In this document: in pieces, positions 9,908 to 17,983 of the stretch
Layout: each line of letters begins with the position of its first letter
How positions within the stretch are numbered: the stretch's first letter is position 1
DNA from: Bacteroidaceae bacterium
GTDB taxonomy: Bacteria > Bacteroidota > Bacteroidia > Bacteroidales > Bacteroidaceae
Assembly (NCBI GenBank): GCA_017450985.1
Contig: JAFSSN010000187.1
Location: 1 to 33,994 of the forward strand
Direction: 5' to 3'
Length of the DNA: 33,994 nt
Program-made: the position numbers and the translations under genes
Notes under the pieces: generated by a model
The model's input: the letters and a program-made list of their open reading frames with translations, nothing else
What the model was told of the DNA's origin: nothing
Database searches by the model: none

Positions 9908-10552
9908 ATGATTGTTTCACCATCGCTTCTCGCTGCAAACTTTGCAGACCTGAAGTCTGACATAGATATGATAAACCGTAGTGAGGCTGACTGGCTTCAT
10001 TTCGACGTGATGGATGGAGTGTTCGTGCCGAATATTAGTTTCGGCTTTCCTGTGCTGAAGGCTGTTTCCAAGATATGCAAGAAGAAGCTGGACGTACATC
10101 TCATGATTGAGGAACCGGGTAAGTTTACTGCCCAGTTTAAGGAACTTGGCACTTACATGATGACTGTTCACTACGAGGCATGTCCGCATCTTCACCGTAC
10201 CATACAGCAGATTCATGAGGCTGGCATGAAGGCGGGAGTGGCTCTCAATCCTCACACTCCGGTGTGTCTGCTTGAGGACATCGTCCGTGATGTGGACATG
10301 GTGTTGCTTATGACTGTGAACCCTGGATTCGGTGGTCAGAAGTTCATTGAACATTCCATCGACAAGGTCAGGGAGCTGCGTAAGATGATAGAGCGCACCG
10401 GTTCGAAGGCATTGATTCAGGTTGACGGCGGGGTGAACGGTGAGACAGGAAAGCGACTTGCCGAGGCTGGCGTCGATGTGCTGGTGGCTGGCAGCTATGT
10501 GTTCGGCGCACCAGACGCTTTGGACAGGGTTGCTGAGTTGAAGGCTATGTGA
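9908..10552 (+). CDS. rpe: Ribulose-phosphate 3-epimerase
   Basis: 214 aa, full length for the family. It interconverts D-ribulose 5-phosphate and D-xylulose 5-phosphate in the non-oxidative pentose phosphate pathway, in the cytosol. The (beta/alpha)8 barrel landmarks are clear: N-terminal SPSLLAANFADL, metal ligands His31 and Asp33 in HFDVMDGVFVPN, His64 in DVHLMIEEP, phosphate-loop MTVNPGFGGQKF at 135-146, and Asp173 in QVDGGVN. Proline and glycine spacing matches the family throughout. The start ATG at 9908 follows the upstream gene by 44 nt with no terminator between, so the two probably share a transcript. Confidence 0.96.
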   Translation: MIVSPSLLAANFADLKSDIDMINRSEADWLHFDVMDGVFVPNISFGFPVLKAVSKICKKKLDVHLMIEEPGKFTAQFKELGTYMMTVHYEACPHLHRTIQQIHEAGMKAGVALNPHTPVCLLEDIVRDVDMVLLMTVNPGFGGQKFIEHSIDKVRELRKMIERTGSKALIQVDGGVNGETGKRLAEAGVDVLVAGSYVFGAPDALDRVAELKAM

Positions 10553-10668
10553 AGGTGACTCCGCATGAGCGGGACTATGGTCGCGCAAGGCGGAAATATA
10601 ATGAACTCGAAGACTTGTAAAAACACTTCTTCTGATTCATTTGGACTTGAAACAAGTAGAAAGAAATA

Positions 10669-10707
10669 GCAAGCAAGTGTAAGAAATAGCGGAACTTGCG
10701 AAACTTA
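10669..10707 (+). repeat. Dispersed intergenic repeat, degenerate right-end remnant
   Basis: GCAAGCAAGTGTAAGAAATA followed by GCGGAACTTGCGAAACTT aligns with the right end of copy 1 (6421-6458, CAAGCAAGTAAAGCGTTAGC then GATACTTGCGAAAGTT). It keeps the GCAAGT/ACTTGC arms. It ends about 20 bp before the start of the next gene. Confidence 0.5.
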
Positions 10708-10725
10708 AATAACGAAAAAACAAGA

Positions 10726-11403
10726 ATGAATAAATTAACGTACATATCACTGTTGTTCTTTTCTTTGTGCTCGGTGATGTTCTCAACTACTTCGTGCAAC
10801 AACGAAGAGACTTATGCCGACAAGAAAAAGAAGGAGAAGAATGCAATTAAGAATTTCATCTCTAAAAACGATATTGTCGGTTCAATCAATGTAATCTCAG
10901 AGTCGCAGTTTTATGCGCAGGACAGTATTACCGATACTGCCAAGAACGAGTATGTGCTCTTCGACGATGACGGTATCTATATGCAGATTGTGAGCAGGGG
11001 AGGCGGCAAGAACTTCGTGGAGATGTCTAAGGAGTTTGCCGACAGCACCGTGAACAAGTCTGTTTTGTGCCGTTTCATGGAGTATAACATTGAGACTGGC
11101 GACACGACGCTGTTGAACAACGTACCGAATTATTCATATTCTGTGGACAAGATGCTCGTGAACTATACGCATCGCGGACGTTCCTACACAGCTTCGTTTA
11201 CGGAGGGAATGATGTTGAAGTACTACTCTTCAAATGTAGTGCCTACGGGCTGGCTGAAGCCTTTGGACTTCGTGCGTCTCTCACGCGATGTTGATGACAT
11301 TGCAAAGGTGCGCATCATTGTTCCTCACACATCGGGTACGGCAACTGCATCTTCGTATGTGTACCCTTATTTCTATGAATTATCTTATCAACTTGGACGA
11401 TGA
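10726..11403 (+). CDS. DUF4827-like lipoprotein
   Basis: 225 aa from the ATG at 10726 (an upstream TTG is rejected). A signal peptide ends in the lipobox STTSC with lipidated Cys24, followed by a charged stretch DKKKKEKNAIKNFI. The body has VISESQFYAQDS, NEYVLFDDDGIYMQIV, CRFMEYNIETGDT, a FTEGMMLKYY segment, VPTGWLKPLDFV and a YVYPYFYELSYQ end. This matches my recollection of DUF4827, Bacteroidetes lipoproteins with an FKBP-like peptidyl-prolyl isomerase fold; the GWLKPL and YFYELSYQ segments are what such a fold would place around the pocket. Enzyme activity is unproven. It lies 106 nt before the GlmM-type gene, an arrangement I recall from other Bacteroidales, which hints at a link with envelope synthesis. 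Confidence 0.78.
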   Translation: MNKLTYISLLFFSLCSVMFSTTSCNNEETYADKKKKEKNAIKNFISKNDIVGSINVISESQFYAQDSITDTAKNEYVLFDDDGIYMQIVSRGGGKNFVEMSKEFADSTVNKSVLCRFMEYNIETGDTTLLNNVPNYSYSVDKMLVNYTHRGRSYTASFTEGMMLKYYSSNVVPTGWLKPLDFVRLSRDVDDIAKVRIIVPHTSGTATASSYVYPYFYELSYQLGR

Positions 11404-11509
11404 CGCTTTCCCGTATGCCTTTTCGCGCTGTTTCGCCGGATGCGTCAGGTCGTGAAAGAACGGGACTGGGAAAATGCCAGTCGTTGTAAATAAAAATCAG
11501 TAAACACTT

Positions 11510-12919
11510 ATGTCTTTAATAAAATCAATTTCAGGAATACGTGGAACTATCGGCGGCAAGGCCGGCGATGGTCTTAATCCACTCGACATTGTGAAGTTCA
11601 CTTCTGCATACGCTACTCTCATCCGTCGCACGACTAAGGTGAAGAGCAACAAGATTGTTGTTGGACGTGATGCGCGCATCTCTGGCGAGATGGTAAAGAA
11701 TGTGGTATGCGGTACTCTTATGGGTATGGGATTTGACGTGGTTAATATCGGCCTTGCATCAACTCCTACAACTGAGATTGCCGTTGCTATGGAAGGTGCT
11801 TGTGGTGGTATCATCATTACTGCCAGCCATAATCCACGTCATTGGAACGCACTCAAGCTTCTGAACGAGAAGGGCGAGTTCCTTAATGCTGCTGAAGGCG
11901 GTGAGGTGCTTCGCATTGCCGAGGCAGAGGATTTTGATTATGCAGATGTTGACAGCTTGGGCAAGTATATCGAGGACAACTCATATGACCAGAAGCATAT
12001 TGACATGGTTCTCGGTCTCGACCTCGTAGATGTTGAGGCTATCAAGGCTGCTAATTTCAAGGTTGCTTTCGACTCAATCAACTCTGTTGGCGGCATTATT
12101 CTTCCAAAGCTCTTCAAGGCACTCGGCGTTAACGACGTCACTCCTCTCTATGCTGAGCCTACGGGCGACTTCCAGCACAATCCGGAGCCGTTGGAGAAGA
12201 ACCTGTCCGACATCATGTCACTGATGGCAAAGGGTGGCAAGGACGTTGCTTTTGTCGTTGACCCTGATGTTGACCGTCTTGCCTTTATCTGCGAGAACGG
12301 AAAGATGTATGGCGAAGAATATACTCTCGTCACTGTGGCTGACTATGTGCTCAAACATACTCCGGGAAATACCGTCAGCAACTTGTCTTCAACGCGTGCT
12401 TTGCGCGATGTTACTCGCAAGTACGGAATGGAGTACAATGCCGCTGCTGTAGGTGAGGTGAACGTGGTTACCAAGATGAAGGAAACAAACACCGTTATCG
12501 GCGGTGAGGGAAATGGCGGTGTCATCTATCCTGCTGCCCACTACGGACGTGATGCCCTTGTAGGTATCGCTCTCTTCCTTTCTCATCTTGCTCACGAGCG
12601 TCAGAAGACTCCGGGACTTACTGTCAGTCAGCTTCGTGCCACATATCCTGAATACTGCATCGCAAAGAACCGCATCGACCTTGATGCCAATACTGATGTA
12701 GATGCTATCCTTGCAAAGGTTAAGAAGATGTACCAGAACGAGCCAGGCACAGAGGTTAATGATATTGACGGTGTGAAGATTGACTTCCCTGACAAGTGGG
12801 TTCACCTCAGAAAGTCAAACACTGAGCCTATCATCCGTGTGTATTCAGAGGCAAACACAATGGAGGCTGCCGATGAGATTGGTAAGAAAATCATGGATGT
12901 CGTTTATTCCATGAAGTAA
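11510..12919 (+). CDS. glmM: Phosphoglucosamine mutase / phosphomannomutase family protein
   Basis: 469 aa cytosolic alpha-D-phosphohexomutase. All four active-site loops are visible: the phosphoserine Ser106 in TASHNPRHWNALK, the metal loop DPDVDR with Asp251, Asp253 and Asp255, the sugar-binding loop GEGNGG at 332-337, and the phosphate-binding loop RKSNTEPIIRVYSEA near the C-terminus. The start MSLIKSISGIRGTIGG is the usual N-terminus. In Bacteroidetes this group is annotated as GlmM (glucosamine-6-P to glucosamine-1-P, for peptidoglycan and LPS), but phosphomannomutase or phosphoglucomutase activity cannot be excluded from sequence. It follows the DUF4827-like lipoprotein and ends with a clear terminator. 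Confidence 0.9.
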   Translation: MSLIKSISGIRGTIGGKAGDGLNPLDIVKFTSAYATLIRRTTKVKSNKIVVGRDARISGEMVKNVVCGTLMGMGFDVVNIGLASTPTTEIAVAMEGACGGIIITASHNPRHWNALKLLNEKGEFLNAAEGGEVLRIAEAEDFDYADVDSLGKYIEDNSYDQKHIDMVLGLDLVDVEAIKAANFKVAFDSINSVGGIILPKLFKALGVNDVTPLYAEPTGDFQHNPEPLEKNLSDIMSLMAKGGKDVAFVVDPDVDRLAFICENGKMYGEEYTLVTVADYVLKHTPGNTVSNLSSTRALRDVTRKYGMEYNAAAVGEVNVVTKMKETNTVIGGEGNGGVIYPAAHYGRDALVGIALFLSHLAHERQKTPGLTVSQLRATYPEYCIAKNRIDLDANTDVDAILAKVKKMYQNEPGTEVNDIDGVKIDFPDKWVHLRKSNTEPIIRVYSEANTMEAADEIGKKIMDVVYSMK

Positions 12920-12950
12920 TAAGCCCTATATAATTTATATTATACTTACC

Positions 12951-12997
12951 TGGGTTTGGAATGCTCCTTGCGAGAGTTCCAGACCCATTTCTTTTTG
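12951..12997 (+). terminator. Intrinsic terminator after the GlmM-type gene
   Basis: Arms TGGGTTTGGAA (12951-12961) and TTCCAGACCCA (12977-12987) pair with one mismatch-type G-U, with an inner CTC/GAG stem, followed by TTTCTTTTTG. It starts 32 nt after the stop codon. Confidence 0.88.
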
Positions 12998-13097
12998 TTT
13001 CTTGCTGCTGCGGAACGGTAGATGTGGCTTTTCTGTGCCTGTTATGGTCGCTTGACGTGAATGGGCGGGGGAAAAGATGTGAGTGTGCTTTCCTGTA

Positions 13098-13138
13098 GAA
13101 AAAGTGAGGCGCATCAGTTTTGTTACTGGTGCGCCTCA
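13098..13138 (-). terminator. Intrinsic terminator of the S9 peptidase gene
   Basis: Read on the minus strand, TGAGGCGCACCAG and CTGATGCGCCTCA form a 13-bp stem with an 8-nt loop, followed by CTTTTTC (plus-strand GAAAAAG at 13098-13104). It begins 46 nt after the peptidase stop codon. The plus-strand side has only GTTGTTT, so it should work mainly for the minus strand. Confidence 0.85.
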
Positions 13139-13183
13139 GTTGTTTCACGTCAGTCGTAAAAACGACGTGGTTTTATGTTGCTG

Positions 13184-15658
13184 TTACAAGTCTTTCTTGC
13201 TGTACATGCTGTCCCACCATGTATTGTCGTCCTGCAAGTATTTGGCAAACCAAGCCCAGATAGAGTTCTGCCATTGCAAACGCTTGTTGTAGTCCATTAT
13301 CCAGTGGTTCTCGCCCTTTACCAGCACCATTGCCGTTGGACGCCCGAGGAGTTTGAGGGCAGTGTACATCTGTATGCTTTCGCCTACAGGCACGTTTGTG
13401 TCGTCGGTGCCGTGTACGAAGAGCAGAGGTGTGTGAACCTTGTCGGCATTGTAGAGAGGTGACTGGTCAACATAGAGATCCTTGCGTGTCCAAGGATAGC
13501 TGTTCGCCATTGACACTTCGGAGTATGAGTAGCCCCAATATCCCTCGCCCCAATAGCTGGTGTGGTCGGAGATGCCTGCATGGCTCACAGCTGCCGCAAA
13601 GATATCAGTCACGGTCTGCAGGTATTGAGTCATGAATCCGCCGTAGCTTGCACCGATACATCCAATCTTCTTGCTGTTGATGTAGCTGTGTTCTTTGCAG
13701 AATGTCTTCACTGCACCTATGATGTCGTCGGCAACGCCCTGACCGGCAGTGTTGACGTGTGCAGCCGACCATTTCTGACCGAAGCCCGTAGCACCGCGTG
13801 GGTTGATGACGAGAACGACGTATCCGAGCGAAGCGTATGCATGCTGGGGATAGCGGCTCTGGAAGTTGCGTGATGTCGGTGAGCATCCGCCGTAGTAGTT
13901 CACAATCATAGGATACTGTTTTGAAGCATCGAAGTCGGCAGGCAGATAGTAGCGGCAGCATACTGTGTCGCCTTCGCTGTTGATGTAGTTCCATGCTTCA
14001 CACTTGCCCAGCGCGATGTCCTTGTAGCGGTCCTTGTCGATATCGTCGAGCATGGTGCGTTTCAGCGACTTCGTGTTCATTACGTACAGGCGGTCGCTGT
14101 TTGATGCTCCCTGACCGTAGTATGCCATGACCGGCGAAGTTTTGCTTATGGAGATGTGCTCCATGAGTTCCTCGCCACAGTCAATGTACTGCCACTTGCC
14201 AGTCTTGGTATTGTATCTGTAGAGATGCTTGTAGTCCTTGTCTTCCGTATTCGCATAAATCAAGCCGTCGGCATTTGCCCAATTAAAGGATGTGATGCTC
14301 GGGTTGAATGTGCGTGTTATAGGAGTCCAGTTCTCCGGTGCATAGTTGCCGCCTTCGGTAAGTTTAGGCGAGAGGAACAGTTGGTTGTCTATCATGCTTG
14401 CAGTTTGTCCCTCGGCAATGTTGAGGCCTATTCCTCCGAGACTTTCCGGTGTTCCCATGACAATCACCTGACTTCCGTCTGGCGAGAACGAACTGGAAGA
14501 AATGAAACCGTCCTTGTTGATAAGTGTGTCAATGTGAAGGGTGGTGAGGTTGATGCGATAGATGCTTGTGACCGTTGTAGGACGTGCCTCGAGATGGCTT
14601 TCCTTCTTGCCTATCAGCAGGTATCGGCCGTCGTTGCTGATGTCGTCAACCCATGTGTCGTGGTGACCGTATGTCAGCTGCTGCACAAGGCCGGTCTTCA
14701 GGTCACACTTGAATACGTTGGAACGCTTGCGCCAGTTAGGCTGGCGGTCGTCCGGCTCGATAACCTCGAAAATCTCCTTCTTCTCCTTTGGACCTTCTTC
14801 CGATACCGTATATATGATGAAGTCCTCCGTAGCCGACATCTTGAACTGTGATGTCGGAAGGTTGCGGTACAGCACTTCCTCTGCCTGGTTCTCAGGATTG
14901 ATTGCTATGAGGCTGTATGTCTGTTCGCCGTCGTTCTTCTGGGTGTAGTAACATTTGTTTGTTCGTGGCATCCAGTAGATGTAATGTCTCTTTTCTGTGG
15001 TTTGTCCTGTGGTCAGATTGCGCAGATAGACGCGTGTTGTCGAACCGCCGCCGGCGATAGGCTCGTTTGTACGGTATATAATGTATTTGCCGTTTGGCGA
15101 AACGCTCACTCCGCTGTATGATTTGGCAAGCATTGCGTCGTAGATGTTGTATGGACGCTTCACAGATGCGTTCAGTTCGCCTATGGTCAGGCGGTCGCCG
15201 TCAACCTTTATGGAAGCCGAGTCTGTAGATTCCGGAGTTGAGAGATATTTGACCACTATCTTGTGGACAGATGGTTGCAGCGTCACGTAGCCGTTGTTGT
15301 TTTTCTTGCCGTCCACGTACAACTGGTAGTTCTTGATGCCGTCGATGGTGATTGTCGCTGTGGTGTACGATGTGTTGGCAAGCGTAAATCCCAGCAGGTG
15401 TATTGCTGTTGACGACTCGTCGGTCGGCAGTGTGCCGCAGTCTATTGTACGACCGTTTGCAAGTGCCTTGAAGTCGATGGCAGCATTGAGAAAACTTGAC
15501 TTGCTGAATGTTTTGCTGTTCACGTCTGTGCTGTCAATCATTATTGGCTTGTGTACGGCAAACGGACCGGCATAGGTCAGTTTCTTGACTTCTACGTCGT
15601 CAGCATGTACGGCAGCCGCAGCAATGACTGTGCTTGCTAAAAGTATTGTTCTTTTCAT
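13184..15658 (-). CDS. S9 family serine peptidase (prolyl oligopeptidase / DPP-type), secreted
   Basis: 824 aa. Residues 1-19 are a signal peptide (MKRTILLASTVIAAAAVHA), so the enzyme is periplasmic or on the surface. The middle 180-560 has repeated WD/PD40-like blades (SVSPNGKYIIYRT, DISNDGRYLLIGKKE, SFSPDGSQVIVMGTPE) forming the beta-propeller that limits access to the active site. The C-terminal alpha/beta hydrolase domain carries the triad: Ser671 in GASYGGF, Asp753 in HGTDDTNVP and His785 in GENHW. The enzyme cleaves peptides, often after proline; the precise specificity (DPP IV, DPP5 or acyl-aminoacyl type) cannot be read from sequence. It is monocistronic, convergent with the GlmM-type gene, and has its own -7 box at 15735. 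Confidence 0.92.
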   Translation of the reverse strand: MKRTILLASTVIAAAAVHADDVEVKKLTYAGPFAVHKPIMIDSTDVNSKTFSKSSFLNAAIDFKALANGRTIDCGTLPTDESSTAIHLLGFTLANTSYTTATITIDGIKNYQLYVDGKKNNNGYVTLQPSVHKIVVKYLSTPESTDSASIKVDGDRLTIGELNASVKRPYNIYDAMLAKSYSGVSVSPNGKYIIYRTNEPIAGGGSTTRVYLRNLTTGQTTEKRHYIYWMPRTNKCYYTQKNDGEQTYSLIAINPENQAEEVLYRNLPTSQFKMSATEDFIIYTVSEEGPKEKKEIFEVIEPDDRQPNWRKRSNVFKCDLKTGLVQQLTYGHHDTWVDDISNDGRYLLIGKKESHLEARPTTVTSIYRINLTTLHIDTLINKDGFISSSSFSPDGSQVIVMGTPESLGGIGLNIAEGQTASMIDNQLFLSPKLTEGGNYAPENWTPITRTFNPSITSFNWANADGLIYANTEDKDYKHLYRYNTKTGKWQYIDCGEELMEHISISKTSPVMAYYGQGASNSDRLYVMNTKSLKRTMLDDIDKDRYKDIALGKCEAWNYINSEGDTVCCRYYLPADFDASKQYPMIVNYYGGCSPTSRNFQSRYPQHAYASLGYVVLVINPRGATGFGQKWSAAHVNTAGQGVADDIIGAVKTFCKEHSYINSKKIGCIGASYGGFMTQYLQTVTDIFAAAVSHAGISDHTSYWGEGYWGYSYSEVSMANSYPWTRKDLYVDQSPLYNADKVHTPLLFVHGTDDTNVPVGESIQMYTALKLLGRPTAMVLVKGENHWIMDYNKRLQWQNSIWAWFAKYLQDDNTWWDSMYSKKDL

Positions 15659-15734
15659 CTGTTTTGTGAGTTTTTGAGCATGTTCTAAAGGATTCTTTTT
15701 ACCTTTTGAGCCATGCCTGAAATAAGTTGTCGTA

Positions 15735-15742
15735 CAAAGTTA
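15735..15742 (-). promoter_or_regulatory. -7 box (TAACTTTG on minus strand) for the S9 peptidase
   Basis: Plus-strand CAAAGTTA at 15735-15742 reads TAACTTTG on the minus strand. Transcription would start near 15729 and leave a leader of about 70 nt. No good -33 element is seen, only A/T-rich sequence. Confidence 0.55.
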
Positions 15743-15905
15743 GATAAAAAGTTTAATATTTTTGTTTTTTTGCATTTATTTTACGCTCTTACCAGTGCTG
15801 TGCGCCCTCCAGGCACGTTGTATGCACCGTCATTTGCTCCGTTTTAATATGGCTGTGTGGGGAAACAATGCCGTGCTGCACCGTAGTTATTGTTATTCCT
15901 TTTGA

Positions 15906-15982
15906 GCGTCTTTCGTATGTCTTTCGTGTGTCTTGTGAGTGTTGTTTGTGTGTTTTGTACTCGTGCTGACCGCTGTTTTACG
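15906..15982. repeat. 11-bp tandem array, seven units
   Basis: Units GCGTCTTTCGT, ATGTCTTTCGT, GTGTCTTGTGA, GTGTTGTTTGT, GTGTTTTGTAC, TCGTGCTGACC and GCTGTTTTACG keep an exact 11-bp period while drifting in sequence from left to right. Read on the minus strand the common core is near ACGAAAGAC. It lies in the gap between the S9 peptidase and the structured leader. Confidence 0.85.
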
Positions 15983-16051
15983 TCTGTCAGGCGGCTTTTC
16001 CCCTGCAAAGCAAGGCTTTTTACGCTTTGTTTGATACATAAATAAATTAAA

Positions 16052-16102
16052 TGTGTACGATATGAGAAAAATATGCTAATTAACATGTTGTTATCGTACA
16101 CA
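16052..16102. repeat. Perfect 11-bp inverted repeat upstream of the leader promoter
   Basis: TGTGTACGATA (16052-16062) and TATCGTACACA (16092-16102) are exact complements separated by 29 AT-rich bases. There is no T-tract, and the repeat lies about 55 bp upstream of the -33 element at 16158. It may be an operator or a cruciform. Confidence 0.75.
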
Positions 16103-16157
16103 ATAATTGATTTATGTCATAAAAACGCTATATAAACATCAAAAACCTTGCGAAATA

Positions 16158-16190
16158 TTTGCAATAGGTGTGAAAAACATCGTAACTTTG
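16158..16190 (+). promoter_or_regulatory. Strong sigma-ABfr promoter for the leader and the small secreted protein
   Basis: TTTG at 16158-16161 (-33) and TAACTTTG at 16183-16190 (-7), 21 bp apart, match the Bacteroidetes consensus well. The predicted start is near 16197, which leaves about 160 nt of leader before the ATG at 16360. Confidence 0.75.
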
Positions 16191-16196
16191 CAGCGT

Positions 16197-16359
16197 CAAA
16201 AGGAAAAAGGGTCTCCTGAGGGACATGACAGAAGCCTTGCAAGAGGCGGACGAAAGGTCCCGGCAGTTAGGTGATATAAAGACAGTAATTAACAGGATGA
16301 GGAGACCTAGATTGTTTAATTAGGATTCCCGAAAGGGAAGGGTAAAAAAGTTTTTAGGT
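16197..16359 (+). ncRNA. Structured 5' leader RNA, candidate cis-regulatory element
   Basis: The transcript can form an 8-bp closing helix P1 (16209-16216 GGGTCTCC with 16301-16308 GGAGACCT, one G-U). Inside are a 5-bp hairpin with a GCAA tetraloop (16234-16238/16243-16247) and a 4-bp helix GTTA/TAAC (16266-16269/16290-16293). Two helices compete for the same GTCC: GGGAC 16220-16224 with GTCCC 16257-16261, or GGAC 16248-16251 with GTCC 16257-16260. Downstream, near the start codon, TTCCC-GAAA-GGGAA (16326-16339) forms another GNRA hairpin. No match to a riboswitch class I can recall. It has no ORF and is not T-terminated, so control of translation or stability is more likely than attenuation. 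Function is inference. Confidence 0.55.
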
Positions 16360-16740
16360 ATGAAAAAGATTATGACAATGGTAAGCGCAATGATGATTGC
16401 CGCTACGATGAATGCAGAGAACGTTAAGACTGAGGCTTTCACTGAGACTCAAGTTAATGTACCAGCTCGTGTTCGTTTCGTAAAGGGTGAAACATACTCT
16501 TTCAGTGTCGAATCTGAAAACAAGGTTGTGGCAGAGTCAATCAAGGCAGCCGTAAAGGATGGTATCCTTTCATTCAACCTCGCTAACGGTCTTAGCGCGG
16601 AAGAGGCAAGCGATAACGACCTCACAATCGTAATCACAGCTCCAGGTATGCCTGAGTTCAAGACTTCACGTGATTTGAAGGCTACAGACGTTAAGGCTAA
16701 CACTAAGAGCGAGTCAAACTCTTATACTTACAACAAGTAA
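16360..16740 (+). CDS. Small secreted protein, DUF2807-like beta-rich
   Basis: 126 aa. MKKIMTMVSAMMIAATMNA is a signal peptide with cleavage after about residue 19, giving a mature protein of about 107 aa without cysteine. The pattern of ETQVNVPARVRFVKGETYSF, AAVKDGILSFNLANG, DLTIVITAPGMPEFKTS resembles one half of the DUF2807 (putative adhesin-head, GIN) beta-helix family, where 'V.DG.L.I' and 'I.aP.l..' strands alternate; the C-terminal 20 residues are Ser/Lys/Asn-rich. I treat this as weak similarity. Clean codon use, a strong promoter and the structured leader suggest high, regulated expression. It is monocistronic and ends with a terminator. Confidence 0.72.
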   Translation: MKKIMTMVSAMMIAATMNAENVKTEAFTETQVNVPARVRFVKGETYSFSVESENKVVAESIKAAVKDGILSFNLANGLSAEEASDNDLTIVITAPGMPEFKTSRDLKATDVKANTKSESNSYTYNK

Positions 16741-16784
16741 GTTCTTGAGAGTTTTTCCTTTGAGAATGTTTAGAACAATATATG

Positions 16785-16823
16785 AAGAAGAGGCTCACAT
16801 CTCGATGTGAACCTCTTCTTTTT
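16785..16823 (+). terminator. Intrinsic terminator after the small secreted protein
   Basis: AAGAAGAGG-C-TCACAT (16785-16800) pairs with ATGTGA-A-CCTCTTCTT (16805-16820) apart from one C/A mismatch, with a CTCG loop, and runs into TTTTT. It starts 44 nt after the stop. Confidence 0.88.
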
Positions 16824-17236
16824 AAATTCTTGAAACAGCTGGGTTTGGCCATTCTCCTTCATGCTGTCTGTTTCTTGTTTTTCTAATGCCTTTTTTGCTT
16901 TTTCTTGCCCTCTGTGCCAAATAAAAGATAATAATGCAGAAATAACGTGTATGAGAGAAATAAATCATCCTGCATTTAAGAGGTGTAAATTTAATTATTG
17001 CATATAGTTTTGTTACGGCTGCATGAAAAGTAGTTGGAAATTATTTTGTGTATCTCGTGAGTATTGTTTAAATTTGTCCGCTAACAGGGCGGGGATTAAA
17101 GTCGGGAGGTTTCCCTATGAGCATGAAATATCCTATTCTCCCTTCTCCTGAATTATTTTGCTTTACGAGCTAATTGCCCGTGAATTAAATGAAAAGGTGT
17201 TATTTATTAAGTAAAAAACTTTGGAAACTATACAGT
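16824..17236 (+). promoter_or_regulatory. Intergenic region with a sigma-ABfr promoter (17045-17076) for the GT25 gene
   Basis: TTTG at 17045-17048 and TAAATTTG at 17069-17076 are 20 bp apart, a near-ideal Bacteroidetes promoter, with a start near 17083 and a leader of about 150 nt. The leader has GC-containing blocks (GGGCGGGGATTAAAGTCGGG, 17097 on) but I see no clear fold. The part before 17040 holds nothing I can identify. Confidence 0.6.
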
Positions 17237-17950
17237 ATGAAAGTATTTGTTATACATGCAGCAAAACTTGTAGAACGAGGTAAACATATCAAACGTATGC
17301 TTGACGGACTGAATTTGCCATTCGAGTTCGTCAAGGAAGCGGATGCCGATATGCTTACAGAGGAGATTCTTGATAAGTATCTCATTGATGGTGTTGCAAA
17401 GATGCATCATGTGGGTTCGCATGCTTCATGTACAATTAAGCATCTGATGGTTTGTGAGAAGATTGTCAGTGAGCATCTTGACGGTGCTTTGGTGCTTGAG
17501 GATGATATCGTACTTCATAATAATTTCTTGTCAATATTTCAAAAGAGCATCGTTGAGCTGCGTGAGGACTATGCCAATCAGCCTGTTATCATTTCTTATG
17601 AGGACAGTTCGCTGCAATTTGTACCGCGTAGCAAGCGAAAGAAAGGTAAGGTGCTTTATGTCGGTGACAATGACAGGACAGCAGGAGCGTATTATGTCAG
17701 CTATGAGGCTGCACAGGCTATAGTAAATGATGTGAATGAAAATCGCTGCCAATATCCAATTGACGGCTATCATAATTATTTGCTCCACAAGGGAATAATC
17801 AAGTATCTATGGTGTCATCCAACGATAGCTTCACAGGGCTCGTTTACGGGAGCTTTCAGTTCGTCGCTTTCACACAAGAATGACATGCTGATAAGGCTTC
17901 GTTGGAGCTTGAAAAAGAATTATAAGACTTTCTTGTACTGGCTTCGCTGA
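17237..17950 (+). CDS. Glycosyltransferase family 25 (LPS biosynthesis type)
   Basis: 237 aa from the ATG at 17237, where the protein starts MKVFVIHAAKLVERGKHI as GT25 enzymes do; an in-frame ATG 48 bp upstream is less likely. Landmarks: N-terminal beta strand with Arg for the nucleotide sugar, LPFEFVKEADADML matching the family's 'F..A.D' step, SHASCTIKHLMVCEKI matching 'SH...' of GT25, and the metal-binding ALVLEDDIVL near residues 88-97. Members transfer galactose or glucose to lipooligosaccharide or other surface glycans from UDP-sugars in the cytoplasm. Donor and acceptor are unknown here. It is monocistronic, followed by a bidirectional-looking hairpin, and lies in a region of surface-polysaccharide genes. 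Confidence 0.85.
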   Translation: MKVFVIHAAKLVERGKHIKRMLDGLNLPFEFVKEADADMLTEEILDKYLIDGVAKMHHVGSHASCTIKHLMVCEKIVSEHLDGALVLEDDIVLHNNFLSIFQKSIVELREDYANQPVIISYEDSSLQFVPRSKRKKGKVLYVGDNDRTAGAYYVSYEAAQAIVNDVNENRCQYPIDGYHNYLLHKGIIKYLWCHPTIASQGSFTGAFSSSLSHKNDMLIRLRWSLKKNYKTFLYWLR

Positions 17951-17983
17951 TTGTCTGTGCTTTCGGTGGAGGCTGTGATGCGG

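Noticed and set aside
9917-10588. 223-codon minus-strand frame over rpe
   Set aside because: A shadow of rpe; His/Ser-rich translation without family features.
14156-14851. 231-codon plus-strand frame inside the S9 peptidase
   Set aside because: Antisense to the peptidase; composition reflects the complement of its codons.
16840-16870. Similarity of CTGGGTTTGG...CTCCTT to the terminator at 12951
   Set aside because: Only about 16 scattered positions match and the 3' arm is missing; probably chance or a decayed terminator copy.
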